From Mangifera indica (lineage: Eukaryota > Streptophyta > Magnoliopsida > Sapindales > Anacardiaceae), in assembly GCF_011075055.1 (NCBI RefSeq), contig NC_058154.1:7422620-7486619 (forward strand): DNA of 64,000 nucleotides, given 5' to 3'. A model generated the notes under the pieces. The model was not told where the DNA came from. It did not search any database and was given only the letters and a program-made list of their open reading frames with translations. Numbering within the stretch: position 1 is the first letter of the stretch; each line of letters opens with the position of its first letter. The translations under genes and the position numbers were made by a program. Shown here one piece after another: positions 1 through 11,377 of this stretch.

Positions 1-633
1 GTAGTGGTGGTTTGTCGTGGCTGAGGTGATGGTGAGGAAGAGATGTGCAGGAGAGGGTGAAGACTGTTGAGTTCTATTGATGGGTGATTCGTTAGGTTCT
101 GATGATGGCTCTAGTGTGGGGGGTCTTCGATGGGTGGATTTTTCTGGTCTTTGATACTGTGAGCGGGTTCTAACCATGGCGATGCAGAATGGGTGAAGAG
201 GCTGCTAGGTTTTTAGTGGGAGAGAAAGTGTGGTGTGTGGGTTTGGCAAATATGATTTCTGGAAACATATAAACCTAGCCTTATAATTACACTAAATCAT
301 ATGGGCTCCATGTATTTAAGAAAATAACAAAGTAAGAGCTGGACTTTGACAGAAACGCATGACCTAGTTCCAGAATACCAAAATGTAGATTTCGCCCCCG
401 TGAACATTTACAGAAGACTAACTGGAACCTAGTAAGAGGAAGAAGATGATTAAACAGTAACATAAAAATAAATTAAAATGAACCTAATCAAAAATCATAA
501 AATAATTACTAATTAAACATCCAAAAATCCTAAAACTGAAATTTAAAACTAAAGTTGAAACACATAAACCGAAATTAAAAACAAATGTCCAGAAAAATTA
601 AAATTGAAGTATTAATTAAAATAAGATTGAAAG
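1..633. other. 3' non-coding part of the Athila/Tat element, no gene seen
   Basis: No coding similarity is visible. Bases 1-240 are unusually rich in G and T on the plus strand (many TGG, GGTG and GATGG runs), while 420-630 is A-rich. In minus-strand terms it lies downstream of the integrase end, where Athila/Tat elements carry a long 3' untranslated region. I see no LTR end or polypurine tract here. Confidence 0.4.
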
Positions 634-651
634 CTTGGGTTGCCTCCCAAG
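634..651 (-). repeat. Short hairpin downstream of pol
   Basis: The 18-base motif CTTGGGTTGCCTCCCAAG is a 6-bp stem (634-639 with 646-651) around a 6-base loop. It lies just past the integrase end of the minus-strand element. From memory, a CTTGGGAGGCAACCCAAG motif recurs just downstream of pol in many plant Athila/Tat-group elements. Its function is unknown to me; an RNA structure for packaging or 3' processing is a guess. Confidence 0.6.
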
Positions 652-707
652 TAGGGTCTTTGTTTACAGTCGTCGGCTTGACGTAATGCCTTCGTCTATT
701 TATCCAT

Positions 708-1960
708 CTAGACGAGATCTCTCAACTCTACTTTTATAACATTTTCAGCTTGCACTTCTTTGTAAAACGGTTTGAGTCTGTGGCCATTAACTTTAAACAC
801 TTTCAAGGTCAATAAGCTCTGAATCTCTACTGCACCATGAGGAAAAACATTAGTAACAACAAAAGGTTCAATCCAATGAGAACGTAATTTACCTGGAAAT
901 AATTGAAGTCTTGAATCATAAAGGAGAACTTTTTGGTCAAGTGAAGATTCATTTTTGGAAATCATTTTGTCATGAAATGCTTTGTTTTCTCCTTATAAAT
1001 TCTAGAACTCTCGAAAACGTCATTGCGAATTTCTTCTAATTCTTGCAACTATAATTTCCTATGTTTACCATTCTCATCCAACTTCATGTTGCATTGCCTA
1101 ACAGCCTAATATGCTTTATGCTCTAATTCAACCGGAAGATGGTAAACCTTACCGAATACCAACCTGTACAGCGATATACCAATTGGCGTTTTGTATGTTA
1201 TTTTATATGCCTATAACGCATCCTCCAAGTGCAAACTCTAATCCTTTCTTGTTGGACCAACAGTTTTCTCAGTGATGGATTTAATTTCTCGATTTGAAAC
1301 CTCAGCTTGTCCGTTGGTTTATGGATGGTACGCTATAGCAATCTTGTGTGTTACACCATATTATTTTCGCAGCGACTCCACTGTTCGGTTACAAAAATGT
1401 TTCCCTTGATCGCTAATCAAAGCCTTTGGAATGTCGAACCTACTGAATATGTTAGATTTAAGGAAACCTGAAACAACTTTAGAGTCATCAGTTTGATAGT
1501 TTTCGCTTCTACCCACTTCGAGACATAATCAACCGTTAATAAAATATAAACGTAATCAAATGAAGATGGAAAAGACCCATGAAATCAATACCCCAAACAT
1601 AAAAAATTTCACAAACTAAAATAGGAGTTTGAGGCATTTCGTTTTTCTGTGAAATATTACCTGTTTTTTGACAGCGTTCACAAGATTTGCAAAAAGAGTA
1701 TGTGTCTCAAAATAAAGTTGGCTAGAAAAATCCATAATCTAGATTTTTTCTTACTGTCCTTTTGGCTCCAAAATGGCCTCCACAAGCATATGAATGGCAA
1801 AAGGTAATAATAGAAGAAATTTCAGTTTCAGGTACGCACCTTCTTATAACATGATCAGTGCAATGTTTTCACAAATATGGATAATCCCATACTTAATATT
1901 TTGCATCATTTTTCAGTTTGTCTCTTTGAGCCTTAGATAAATCAGCTGGCAGTATATTAG
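708..1960 (-). pseudogene. pol: Integrase of Athila/Tat element (broken)
   Basis: Integrase inserts element cDNA into the host chromosome. The best-preserved part is the C-terminal 85-residue piece at 708-965, with the [12 protein letters not shown] block followed by [10 protein letters not shown], typical of the gypsy C-terminal domain. Upstream (higher coordinates) the core is readable in pieces: a region like YHPxTNGQAEVSNREIK near 1270-1340 and [14 protein letters not shown] near 1140-1190. These are separated by stops. The reading frame is broken several times, so no functional enzyme is possible. The identification rests on motif recognition in a typical position after RNase H. Confidence 0.75.
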
Positions 1961-2018
1961 TAACCAAATAATTCATAATGTTTGCGTACCATGGCAGCTT
2001 GTAGCTTGCTGAAAATAA

Positions 2019-2480
2019 CTACTCATCAAGAAATTGCTCCTGCAGATTTTGCTTTGTTTTCACATGAACCAGACGACTTAAATGGTCAGCAACATGATTC
2101 TTTTGTCCAGCTTTATCCTTGATCTCTAGGTCAAATTCACTCAGCAGAAGAATCCATCTTATAAGCCTTGGTTTTGCCTCATTCTTTGTTATCAAATACC
2201 TAAGGGTTGTATGATCAGAATAAATAACCACTTTAGTACCCAATAAATAAGAACAAAAATTTTCTAATGCAAAAACAATAGCCAAGAGTTCTTTTTCAGT
2301 GGTTGAATAATTTTTTTGTGCATCATTTAAGGTCATTGAGGCATAATATATAGCATGTGGCACCCTTCCAACTCGTTAGCCCAAAACAGCTCCTACGACA
2401 TAATCACTTGCGTTACACATTATTTCAAATGGAAGACTCCAATCAGGGGGTTGGATTATTGGTGCAGAAGTCAACAGCTA
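2019..2480 (-). pseudogene. pol: RNase H domain of Athila/Tat element
   Basis: RNase H removes the RNA strand of the RNA-DNA hybrid during reverse transcription. The 114-residue open segment at 2019-2363 begins with a block like [20 protein letters not shown] and continues with the [10 protein letters not shown] helix. It then has [12 protein letters not shown], containing the conserved SDH, and ends with [10 protein letters not shown]. This is the standard RT-type RNase H of plant gypsy elements. The N-terminal strand at 2364-2480 is out of frame. It follows RT and precedes integrase as expected. Confidence 0.8.
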
Positions 2481-2482
2481 CT

Positions 2483-3480
2483 TCAACTTGTCAAATGCAT
2501 TTTTACACCCTTCATCAAACTTGAAAGCCACATCCTTTTGCAGTAACTTGCACAATAGCAATGCAATACGCGAAAAATCTTTAATAAAGCGTCGGAAAAA
2601 CTTGCATGGCTAAGGAAAGAACGAATTTCCTGCACACTAACGAGGTAAGGTAAAGATTGAATAGTATCAATTTTAGCCTTATCTACCTCTATACCCCTAG
2701 CTGAAACTACATGCCCCAAAACTATACCTTGCTCAACCATAAAATGACATTTTTCAAAATTTAAAACAAAGTTAGTTTCAATGCATCTTTGTAAAACAAG
2801 TGCGAGATTGTGCAAATAACTATCAAATGAATCCCCATAAATAGTAAAATTATCCATAAAAATTTCTATAATGTGCTCAATATAATCTAAAAATATACTG
2901 ACTATGCACCTTTGAAAAGTAGCCGATGCATTACAAGCTCCGAATGGCATTCGTCGATATGCAAAGGTTCCAAATGGGCATGTAAAAGTCATTTTCTCCT
3001 AATCTTCTGGAGCAATTGCAATCTGAACATAACCTAAAAAGCCATCTAGAAAATAGTAGTAAGCTCCGCTAGCTAGCCTTTCCAACATTTGATTAATAAA
3101 CGACAACAGAAAATGATCTTTACGGGTTATTACATTTAAGTTTCTATAATCTATACAATCTTGCCACCCATTTTGAACTCGAGTAGGTACCAATTCATTA
3201 TTTTGATTTTTTACCACTGTGATACTGGTCTTCTTTGGTACAACTTGAACAGGGCTAACCCATTCGCTGTCTGAAATTGGATAAATTACTCTGACTTGAA
3301 GCAACTTTAAAATTTCTTTCTTTACCACTTTCATCATTGGCGAGTTCAGCCTCCTTTGTGGCTATCGAATTGGTTTAGCTCCCTCTTCAAGAAGAATTCG
3401 ATGCATGCAGGTAGAGGGATTGATTCCTTTAAAATCAACAATGGTCCATCCCATGGTTGTTTTGTGCTTCTTCAGAATCT
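2483..3480 (-). pseudogene. pol: Reverse transcriptase of Athila/Tat element, active-site Asp lost
   Basis: The RT is split into two open segments, 2999-3337 (fingers, with WVSPVQVVPKK and DCIDYRNLN) and 2483-2992 (palm and thumb, with FGTFAYRRMPFG and ATFQRC). The catalytic box reads IFMDNF where this lineage normally has FMDDF, so the second catalytic aspartate is now asparagine, a single G-to-A change. A stop separates the two segments at about 2996. The block YLVSVQEIRSFLS marks the connection to RNase H. The protein is inactive on two counts. Confidence 0.85.
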
Positions 3481-3499
3481 GCACTAGTTTTTCTTCTTG

Positions 3500-3706
3500 T
3501 TACTCATTTAACTTGGTAGAAATGATCACTGGTAAGGTCTCCCCATCTCTAAGGTACACATATTTGAGGTGATTTGGAAGAGGTCTCAACTCCAACTCTG
3601 GTGCCAGCAAAATATAAGGTACCAGTTTTTCATTAGGCACTAGCAGCTCAATATAGGATACATTACCTGTATTTTTCAGTTCCATAAACTCATTTATTTC
3701 TATCAC
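3500..3706 (-). pseudogene. pol: Protease-RT linker segment of Athila/Tat pol
   Basis: A 68-residue open segment contains ELRPLPNHLKYVYL followed by ETLPVIIS. The PLPxHLKYxFL block sits just upstream of RT in plant Athila/Tat polyproteins and is probably the spacer between protease and fingers. It lies in the right order between protease (3812-4261) and RT, and is cut by stops on both sides. Confidence 0.7.
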
Positions 3707-3811
3707 TGTATTCTACACATATGAATTTAATTTAAATTCATCTATTTCTTTCAAAATATTTTCATGGTTAGCCACTTCCAACTCATCTTCATCATTAAAT
3801 TCAAAAATATC

Positions 3812-4261
3812 CTACACTAAAAAATCAATTAAATCAATTGAATACATAGGAAAATCCACATCACGATATTTCATAACATCATAAATATTAAATTGAACAA
3901 CTTCATCATCAAACTCCATGGTCAGTGTGCCTTTATGAATATCAATTTTCGTTTTAGTTGTTTTCAGAAAAGGTCTTCCTAGCAAAATAGGTGTGGATTG
4001 GCCATTATTTTCCATGTCAAGAACATAAAAATCAACTGAAAAAATTAACTTGTCATTAACCAGAACAAGAACATCTTCAATCAACCCTTTAGGATATGCG
4101 TTTAATCTATCGACCAACTGAATAACTACACCGATTTTTTCTAAAGGTCCAAGATTAAGAGCAAAATAAATGGAATATGGCATTATATTAATAGATGCTC
4201 CTAAATCTAACATGATCTTTTCAATTTTAGTGCCACCTATTGTGCAAGAGATGTAAAACAT
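3812..4261 (-). pseudogene. pol: Aspartic protease of Athila/Tat element
   Basis: A 149-residue open segment carries the retropepsin-like active-site loop LDLGASINIMP near its start, then YSIYFALNLGPL, RLNAYPKGLIEDVLV and ILLGRPFLKT, the flap and C-terminal block. DLGAS in place of the usual D-S/T-G is normal for this lineage. The enzyme would process the Gag-Pol polyprotein in virus-like particles. This stretch is uninterrupted and one of the best-kept parts of the element. Upstream the frame runs into a shifted gag end. Confidence 0.85.
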
Positions 4262-4305
4262 ACTCGTGTTTTTATATTTTTCAGGAAGACTTTTCGAATT
4301 ATTGT

Positions 4306-5887
4306 TTAAACATTTTCTCTTACCCTTATTTTTTCACATCTTTTGAGTCTTTGCTTTCTTTTCAATGTACGCAGCTCTTTCAGAAATTTAGCATAGTGAG
4401 ACACTTGTTTGATTGCATCAAAAAGTAGGATATTAACTTCACACTTTTGAAAAGTCTCATATAAATCTACATTACGCTCATACTTCAGATTTAAAGTTTC
4501 AGGAAAATGAGGAACAGGTTTATATTCGCTGAAAGAAGGATATTTACCTATCACTGCATTTTCAGAAGAATTATTTTCTACTGCCAGTTCTTCTCTGTTT
4601 TCTGTTTGCTGTGTTGGTGCAGGTGTTGTCTTGATCGGCATCTTCAGATCTTTTCCACTTTTCAACACTAATGCACTAGCATTCTCTTTTGGGTTCACCA
4701 TAGTTTATGATGACAGTTTGCTTGAATTTTGTGCTTCCAACCTACTGATTGTTGTAGCCATCTGACTCATTTGATTTTCTATATTTTGAATGCTGATTCT
4801 GGTTTCCTGCTGAAATCTCACAGTGTTAGTAGCCAAAGTTTTAACAATATCTTCAAGAGATGTACTGAATCAGAATTTTGAGTTGGTTGTTGCTGTTTAG
4901 GAATGTAAGATTGCTAGTATGGTTGAAAGTTATTTAAAGGTTGATTTGCATATGCATTCTTATAACGAAGATTAGGATAATCTCTTTAACCTGAGTTATA
5001 AGTATACGAATAAGGATTATAATTCTGATTTCGCTGTTATTGTCCTAGAAATCCACCTACTGCATTAGCTTGTTCAGAGCAGTCCTCCTGAAGTGTTGAG
5101 CATATATCAATTGGATGCCCCCCCTACTGAACCGATTCTGTAAACTTTTGTTGCCTCCATTTTTCCTACAGCCATTTGATGTACAAGAGTAGTTAGATCA
5201 TCAAGTCGTCTTTCAAGAGAAATGACATTTACCTCGTTGACACGCTGAGACGAATGGTTTGATCTATTCCCAAATTGTTATGAATTCGATGACATGTTTG
5301 CAATTAAATTTCAAGCTGCTTCAGGTGTTTGTCAGTTAATGCTCTACCACTCGCTGCATCAATCATATTCCTATCATTTGATAGAAGTCTTTCGTAAAAA
5401 TATTGAATAAGGAGCTGGTCACTAATTTGATGATGTGGATAACTTGTATAATGTTTTTTAAAGCACTCCTAATATTCGTATAAAGATTCTCCAGTATGTT
5501 GTCTAATGCCACAGATTTCCTTTTTTATGCTGGAAAAAATTTCTCCATAAATAGTCTTTTCATCTCATGCCAAGTGGTGATACTTCTAGCAGGGAGATAA
5601 TAAAGCCAATCTTATGCATCATTTTTCAAAGAAAACGAAAAAGCTCTCATCTTGATTTGTTCTTCAGTTACTCCATTCGGTTTCATACATGTGCATACCA
5701 CATGAAATTCTTTTAAATGTTTATGAGAATCTTCAACTACGGAGCCACAAAAAATAGGTAAAAGATGGATTAGTCCAGATTTTAATTCAAATGCAGTATT
5801 AACATCTAAATTAGGAAAAATAATACAATGTGGTTGTTGATTCAAATCTAGAACAGTAAGCTCTCTTAAAGTCTGATTTTCAGTCAT
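4306..5887 (-). pseudogene. gag: Gag of Athila/Tat element (broken)
   Basis: Gag forms the particle that packages element RNA. The N-terminal part (5612-5887, 91 residues, starting ATG at 5887) has FELKSGLIHLLP, the HKHLKEFHVVC block and MKPNGVTEEQIKMRAFSFSL, typical of the Retrotrans_gag domain in this lineage. The C-terminal part (4306-4701) has ENASALVLKSGK and a helix ending DAIKQVSHYAKFLKEL, which normally lies just before the protease. The middle (4702-5611) is shifted among frames but keeps an Asn/Gln-rich stretch. No full-length frame survives. Confidence 0.8.
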
Positions 5888-6035
5888 GTTTTCCTCTGTT
5901 TTGCAAGCAGATCTGTGTGCTTGCAGTCTCCTTTTTGCATATTTTCTCAGCCCTTTTGCAGTCTTTTCAATCTCTGGATCAAATTATAAATCAGCTTGTT
6001 TCGAAGATCACATAACGAACAAAAAAAGTAAAAAC

Positions 6036-6053
6036 TCCCTAGTAACGGTGCAA
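6036..6053 (-). promoter_or_regulatory. Degraded tRNA-Asp-type primer-binding site
   Basis: On the plus strand the 18 bases TCCCTAGTAACGGTGCAA match the 3' end of plant tRNA-Asp (TCCCCGGCAACGGCGCCA, from memory) at 13 of 18 positions. Four of the five mismatches are C-to-T or G-to-A transitions. It lies five bases inside the inner LTR end, where minus-strand cDNA synthesis would start. Confidence 0.7.
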
Positions 6054-6058
6054 AAATT

Positions 6059-7408
6059 TGATACGTGCTATCGTCGACACCCAAATTAAAATCCTAAATT
6101 CCTACAACAAAAATGTAGTAAAGGAAAGTAGAAATCGTTCCCTCGAAGAGTTTTAATTGCTACGTCATCACAAATCAATCAAAACAAGAAAATAAGGAGG
6201 GTTTCGAATTGAATGCAAATTATAATTAAAAAAACAATAAATAAAAATTCAGCAAAATAATCTGAAAGTAATTAATCAATTAAAGAAACCTTGGTCTACG
6301 GTCACATCGACCATTAGAACTACGATTGATCATCGATACCAAAAATATCAAATTAATTACTCAAATATTCGCTGCGGTATTAATTACCAGTCCTTCCTTA
6401 TGCTTAGTTAACCAAAAACATGTATTTAAATTAACCCTTATTGATTAATAATTTGGATACGATCTCGAATTTAATTAAACAATAGCATTACGAATTAGAA
6501 AGACCAACGAAGCAAGACAACACAAGCATACAATATTGCATTTAATCCAGTTGATTATTTTCCTAGGATTTACAGTTCCTGATGCAGCAAACGATAAATC
6601 CTAGTTGTCATTTCGATTAGATGGATTGAACAATTTGGATTCAGCACCTAAACTAGTAGTAGATTATATTAATTGATAAACTAATTGTGCGTCTTAGCAA
6701 TCAACCAACACAATCATGAAAAATAATTCAGAAAGATAGTCAATACTCGAATAATTAAAAAGATGCATTAAAGAACAAAAATCAATCTCACAATCATTGT
6801 AGTTCCATGGTTTCAAATCCCTTCAACTAAGAGAAAATATTTAGCCACTGTAAACCATATTTAGCTCTCTAATCCTCCAAATTACAATGGTGAAAATTTC
6901 CCAGCAAAAAAAAATAAAAGTATATATATATTTTCTCCCTACTAATATCTAGAAATAAAAATCAATCATAATATCTTAATCCAACCAAGCAAAGGTGATA
7001 CATATCTTCCCAAAAAGAAAGGAAAAGATATATATTTTAATGTATATCCTTCCTCCAAAAATATTCTTCCTTATCTATCTCAATTAATCCTTTTTTCCAA
7101 CTAATAATTATCCCTTTTCTAGGAAGCAAATCTTGACATTTTGTAGACTTTTTCAGTTGATCTGGACATCCAGATTTAATTGCCGAATTCTGCTTTCGTC
7201 ATTTCATGTGCCCACGCCTAGTCAGCATCACTGATTTTTGTTGATTCTTAAATCTACTTCAGTTTTAGACTTCTTGGCCCAACTTTCTCCAAAAACTATT
7301 CAAAGCTTCCTAAGTGCAAAAGATAAATAATTTCATTAGATTGAATTAAATTTCCACATAACATAAGGGAATTAGAACTCAAAATAATAACAATTAACAT
7401 CGTTATCA
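6059..7408 (-). mobile_element. 5' LTR of the Athila/Tat element
   Basis: The segment starts TGATACGTGC and ends ATCGTTATCA on the plus strand, giving a 5-bp inverted end pair TGATA/TATCA. The primer-binding site lies just inside and foreign gag just outside. Its length of 1350 bp suits the lineage. The rest is AT-rich and non-coding, and should contain the promoter and poly(A) signals for minus-strand transcription. The partner LTR is not in the window, so identity and age cannot be estimated. The putative 5-bp target site on this side would be GTCTC at 7409-7413. Confidence 0.75.
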
Positions 7409-8114
7409 GTCTCCCTAAACTTAACCCATGTCATCATGTCAGTTTGGTAGGCGTCACGAAGTGCTCACCACCAAACCTTGGCATCAGCCCTCATCAGGTA
7501 ACTGGCATAACAAACCTTCTCATAATCCATTATCTCAAAATGCTTTATTGCCTCTTCAACAACCTTTAACCAATCATTGACCAAAATAGAATATGTCTTT
7601 ATACCATGGAATTTTAGGGGTTGGTGTCTGCCCGTTAAACTATATATGGAGTGAAGTTATCCTTTGTTACCAACAATTATAGTCCTCTGTACCCCCTTAC
7701 CCACTCTACTTAACTAGGGCTATACACCCATCACTGGTGGGTGCTCAACAACTAGAAGGATCTCAACTAGATGTCTCATATTCTCAAAAGTCTCTCTATT
7801 CTCTCAAAGAATTCGTTGGACCATTTTTCTAATCACTGAGATGTCTATTTGTGGCATTGCATTTGTGTCAAACACCTGTCCTTACGTTTCCCCTTATCTA
7901 CCAGGGACCTCTTACTCATTGCCTATAAGTCCCCTAGATCTTCTCATCCTAAAATAGCATATATGCTCAAGCATACATAAACCACAACTCAGATATAAGT
8001 TATATGATACTTATAGCGATTGATGCATAAGAGTGGTTAGCGTTGTAAAGGGGCTACTTAGACACTTATACATGCACACACACATATATTTAATAATTTC
8101 ATGTTTTTAACACT
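7409..8114 (-). pseudogene. gag: Gag N-terminal fragment of a Tekay/Del-like gypsy element
   Basis: On the minus strand, around 7420-7520, a run resembling RADAKVWW followed by a T-W-x-x-F block matches the Retrotrans_gag core of plant chromoviruses. The first part of gag reads toward 7950, and the leader toward the primer-binding site at 8115-8128. The fragment is cut at 7408 by the Athila/Tat LTR, so the rest of this element should continue left of that insertion, outside the window. The frame contains stops. Confidence 0.6.
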
Positions 8115-8128
8115 ATGCTCTGATACCA
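8115..8128 (-). promoter_or_regulatory. tRNA-iMet primer-binding site
   Basis: ATGCTCTGATACCA on the plus strand is the complement of TGGTATCAGAGCAT, the initiator-Met tRNA primer site used by most plant Ty3/gypsy and copia elements. It lies four bases from the LTR start at 8133. Confidence 0.85.
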
Positions 8129-8132
8129 AAAA

Positions 8133-10267
8133 TGTAATGTCCTTCTCCAGCTACATACCCTTACCGGGAATATATACCTGAAGTGACGTGTCACCCTTAA
8201 GAATTTTTCAAAAAAAAAACATTTATGACAACAAATATTCAAATAATAAATGCATGGTTCCTAATATAAATATCCAAAAACTTAAAAGTGTAAATTATTG
8301 AACATCATGAATATTCCAATCCAGAATCACGTGTCTAAATATCCACAATCATGAAATATAAAGCATTAGCAATCCTGACATAAATATACGTAAAAAAGGT
8401 CCACACAGACAAATGACTAAAATGATTTAAACACCCTTGTCTATCATACAACATCATTGGTTGAACTGTAGCCTCTGTTACTCCACAAATCAACACAGTA
8501 AGTGGAACATATTCAGTAAGTAGGTAAGCACATAACATATTGTTATCGATTATTCCCTAGGGGTTCTATATTTATCAACATTGTGGTATTCTAGATGTTT
8601 TCCCAACATCTCAGATGCCCATCCAATTTACTCGATACCCTATGTCTATTTCAAGTATTCGTGTTATCCTCGATAACTCGTGTTCGATGATGTAAAATGT
8701 CGTCCCTAACATCTAGTGAAAGTATATGACATCCCCAATGTCAACTATATGACATACTCTATATTCGTATTGGTCGAACTTAAGGTTGGGGTCACACTAA
8801 CAGTCACACAGATGAACTTTTGTTTTCACCATCATACCATACACAGCTCAATGGCTATATCATACTGCAAATAGCTTGGTGTTACATCACACTACATGCA
8901 ACTTGGTGACAACTCACACTACACTTAGCTCAGTGATTGATCCACATTATACTAAGCTTGGTGGAATATACATCACACATAACTTGGCAGAAAGAATTTA
9001 ATAGTGCATCATTGGTTTTTTCAACTCAAAACTACTCTAGTCAGGGTCCATACCGTCTTCCCATAATCAGACACCTCCATAATGATTTCCATTATTAATA
9101 GCCTTCTTTACTTCTACTAATTATGCCCCTTTATAGGTAAAACAGTCATTTCAATAGTCAAATACAATATCCCCATTTTTAAATCCCAAAAATCCATTTT
9201 TTCCAAAAATACATAGGGTGTATCCCTTACATACAAGGGTGTTCTCTTTTCTAAGACACGTATATGTACACATCACACACAAGAAGAATTTCCCCCAAAT
9301 CCATACAGTTGTATGTTAAGTGACACACGGGTGTAGGTCACCAATTTCCTAGAATTTCTAGATCTTTTATTCCTCTTAATTTACCTAATTCGGCTGCCAG
9401 AAATTTTTTCTTAGGCACCCTAAACAATCTTATTCAAAGAGCCATCAATTCCTTTTTAACCTTCCACATACAATATGAATGAAACATACATTAAACAACC
9501 CAAATCATCATAATAAGAAAATATTCAAAGTCTCCCTATCATTCGAAACACAAAATTTCCCTTTAATCACATGCAAGTCAATCCATTCTATCTTTAATAA
9601 CATGTTCTTATTATTTTATAGGACTTATAGCATACGAAGCTTATCACCATACATCACTAACAAATCAAAATATCAAGATCCAAATCAATTCTATCCAATC
9701 TCATATATTTCTTTATCGTAAAATTCATTATCAATATCATTCATATGACTAATTAAGAATTCATCATAACCATAAGAACATACATACTCAAATAAACTTA
9801 TAATCAGTAATTGAATTCATCAAATAGAAAGGTAAGGAAGGATTAATGCTACTTACCTTTCTTACACTTGGATTGAATTCATCAGCGTTTGGATTCATTT
9901 TTATTTTCGTTGTAATAAGCGATACACAGAAGTGTACTATTTATACACGGGCATATATGTCATTACACAAAAATGATAGTTTTTTAAATCTCTACGAAAC
10001 TACTCTTTATCCAAAATTTCAAACACACTGATAATTCATGAGTGTGTACTAGTCATACATGATCGTGTATGCATTTTAGACTTAGCCAAATTATGCAGAT
10101 CGCTTGAGAAAAGACTATTTTTCCCTTTGTCATAACATACAGGGGCATGTGGCCACCCCACACAATCATGCATCATGGTTTTCAACATGCTTGAATATTT
10201 AAATACAATTAATTACACACAAAGCCAAAAGACCAAAATACCATTAGGTATACCTATGGGTGTTACA
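8133..10267 (-). mobile_element. 5' LTR of Tekay/Del-like element (2135 bp)
   Basis: The LTR runs from TGTAATGTCC to GGGTGTTACA, with inverted ends TGTAA/TTACA. Read on the minus strand it starts TGTAACACCC, and a block with GAAAAATAGTCTTTTCTC follows about 130 bp in; the same block is in the solo LTR at 14149-16379, so the two belong to one family. Clusters of ACAC...GTGT hyphenated palindromes occur near 9220-9340 and 9930-10170. The right flank (10268 on) is plus-strand gag of another element. No protein is encoded; open frames here are accidental. Confidence 0.8.
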
Positions 10268-11345
10268 CCTGTTGTTGTAAGTATATTTAAATCTACATTG
10301 AGATAGTTGTACATTTGCTTGAATCTATGTGTTTATTTAGTATGAAAAATCTAAAAGGCTAATCATAGATGTTTAGAATGTTCTTATTCAAGAGAGGAGT
10401 TAGAATAATGCTAAGGGACATGCCTCTAGTACAGCAATAGCACTTCCAATATATAGTTCAATCATTAGGTACACTATACAAAAGGTTCCCTAAGAGAACC
10501 AAAAGGCATCAGAGAGAATTGGGTAGCCAATCGAGGTTCCTCAAGTAGTTGAGTGGCTACCCAAATAAGATAGAGTATGCATAGAGGTATAGAGAGTTGT
10601 GGTGAGTGGTAGTCAAGGTCAGTTTCACCTTATCTACAATTTGACAGGTATACATTAGCCTCTTAAGTTTAGAGGTAACTCAAGTATAGGATTATTTGAG
10701 CTGATAGATAAAGACCAAATTTAGTATGTTACTTTTTTGCTCAAAGATAAAGCCAAAATATGCTGGTGGATAACTTGTGAGACTTGCAAAGCTTTAGACA
10801 TGACTTGCCTTGATTTTACGAAGGCAATTAGGAGGGAGTATTTATTAGTAGACATTATGTACGTCCAAGATCAAGATTTTATCAATCTAAGACAAGGATC
10901 CATGACAAGTAAAAAGTACTCCATCAAATTTAATTTTTTAGCCATGTATGCTCCAAGAATGGCCAACAAGATAAAGGCAAGATGGAGATGTTCATTAATG
11001 AGCTAAGGTCAGAAATAGCTTAGGACATCATGATGGGTGACCATGCCCACTGTTTATATACAAAGGCCTTGAGTAAGGCATTAAGATTAGAGGTCATGCT
11101 TTAGAGGATGGACAAAGATAAGAGTTTATTAGATCAACCTAATTAAGTAGCCCTAATCTATAGGTCAGATCAGATAGTGATAGGTGGCAGCTAAAAAGGT
11201 CGTAGTGGTGAAAGAGTTATAAAAATTATAAAGGAAAGAAAAGCTTCCAGTCCAAAGGTTATAAGAAGAACAAGAAAGGTAAGAAAAAGAGACGAAATGA
11301 TTAATTAAGGAGAGATGATCCTCTTACATCTCACAAATATGGGCA
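10268..11345 (+). pseudogene. gag: Gag fragment of a plus-strand gypsy element
   Basis: The open segment 10737-11006 (89 residues) begins LKDKAKICWW and contains LDFTKAIRREY, QDFINLRQGSM and FNFLAMYAPRM. This is the central Retrotrans_gag domain of Del/Tekay-type chromoviruses, where the W-W-x-x and F-x-x-L-x-x-YAP-x-M spacing is typical. Downstream a lysine-rich run (11225-11300) and remnants leading to a zinc knuckle are shifted in frame. Upstream (10380-10736) the gag N-terminus is unrecognisable. Neither its own LTR nor pol is attached, so this is debris. Confidence 0.7.
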
Positions 11346-11377
11346 TTAATATGATGATGAGTACATGATCAGTCAAA

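Larger units (their letters stand above)
1..7408 (-). mobile_element. Athila/Tat-lineage Ty3/gypsy retrotransposon, 3' end outside the window
   Basis: Read on the minus strand, this stretch holds a 5' LTR (6059-7408), a primer-binding site, gag, aspartic protease, reverse transcriptase, RNase H and integrase in the gypsy order. The protease motif LDLGASINIMP, the gag block around FELKSGLIHLLP and the tRNA-Asp-like primer site point to the Athila/Tat group. Stops and frameshifts break the polyprotein into many pieces, so the copy is dead. Its right boundary abuts gag of a different gypsy element, which suggests it jumped into that element. The 3' LTR is not seen and probably lies left of base 1. 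Seen: domains, order, LTR ends. Known: lineage traits. Inferred: nesting. Confidence 0.85.

Noticed and set aside
4240..4428. Plus-strand frame opposite the Athila/Tat gag-protease junction
   Set aside because: Shadow of the minus-strand gag and protease coding. The same holds for 2355-2546 and 5886-6089.
8115..8128. tRNA gene suggested by the initiator-Met motif (also at 28164 and 53700)
   Set aside because: Only the 3'-end complement is present and each lies next to an LTR start, so these are primer-binding sites. No cloverleaf is encoded.
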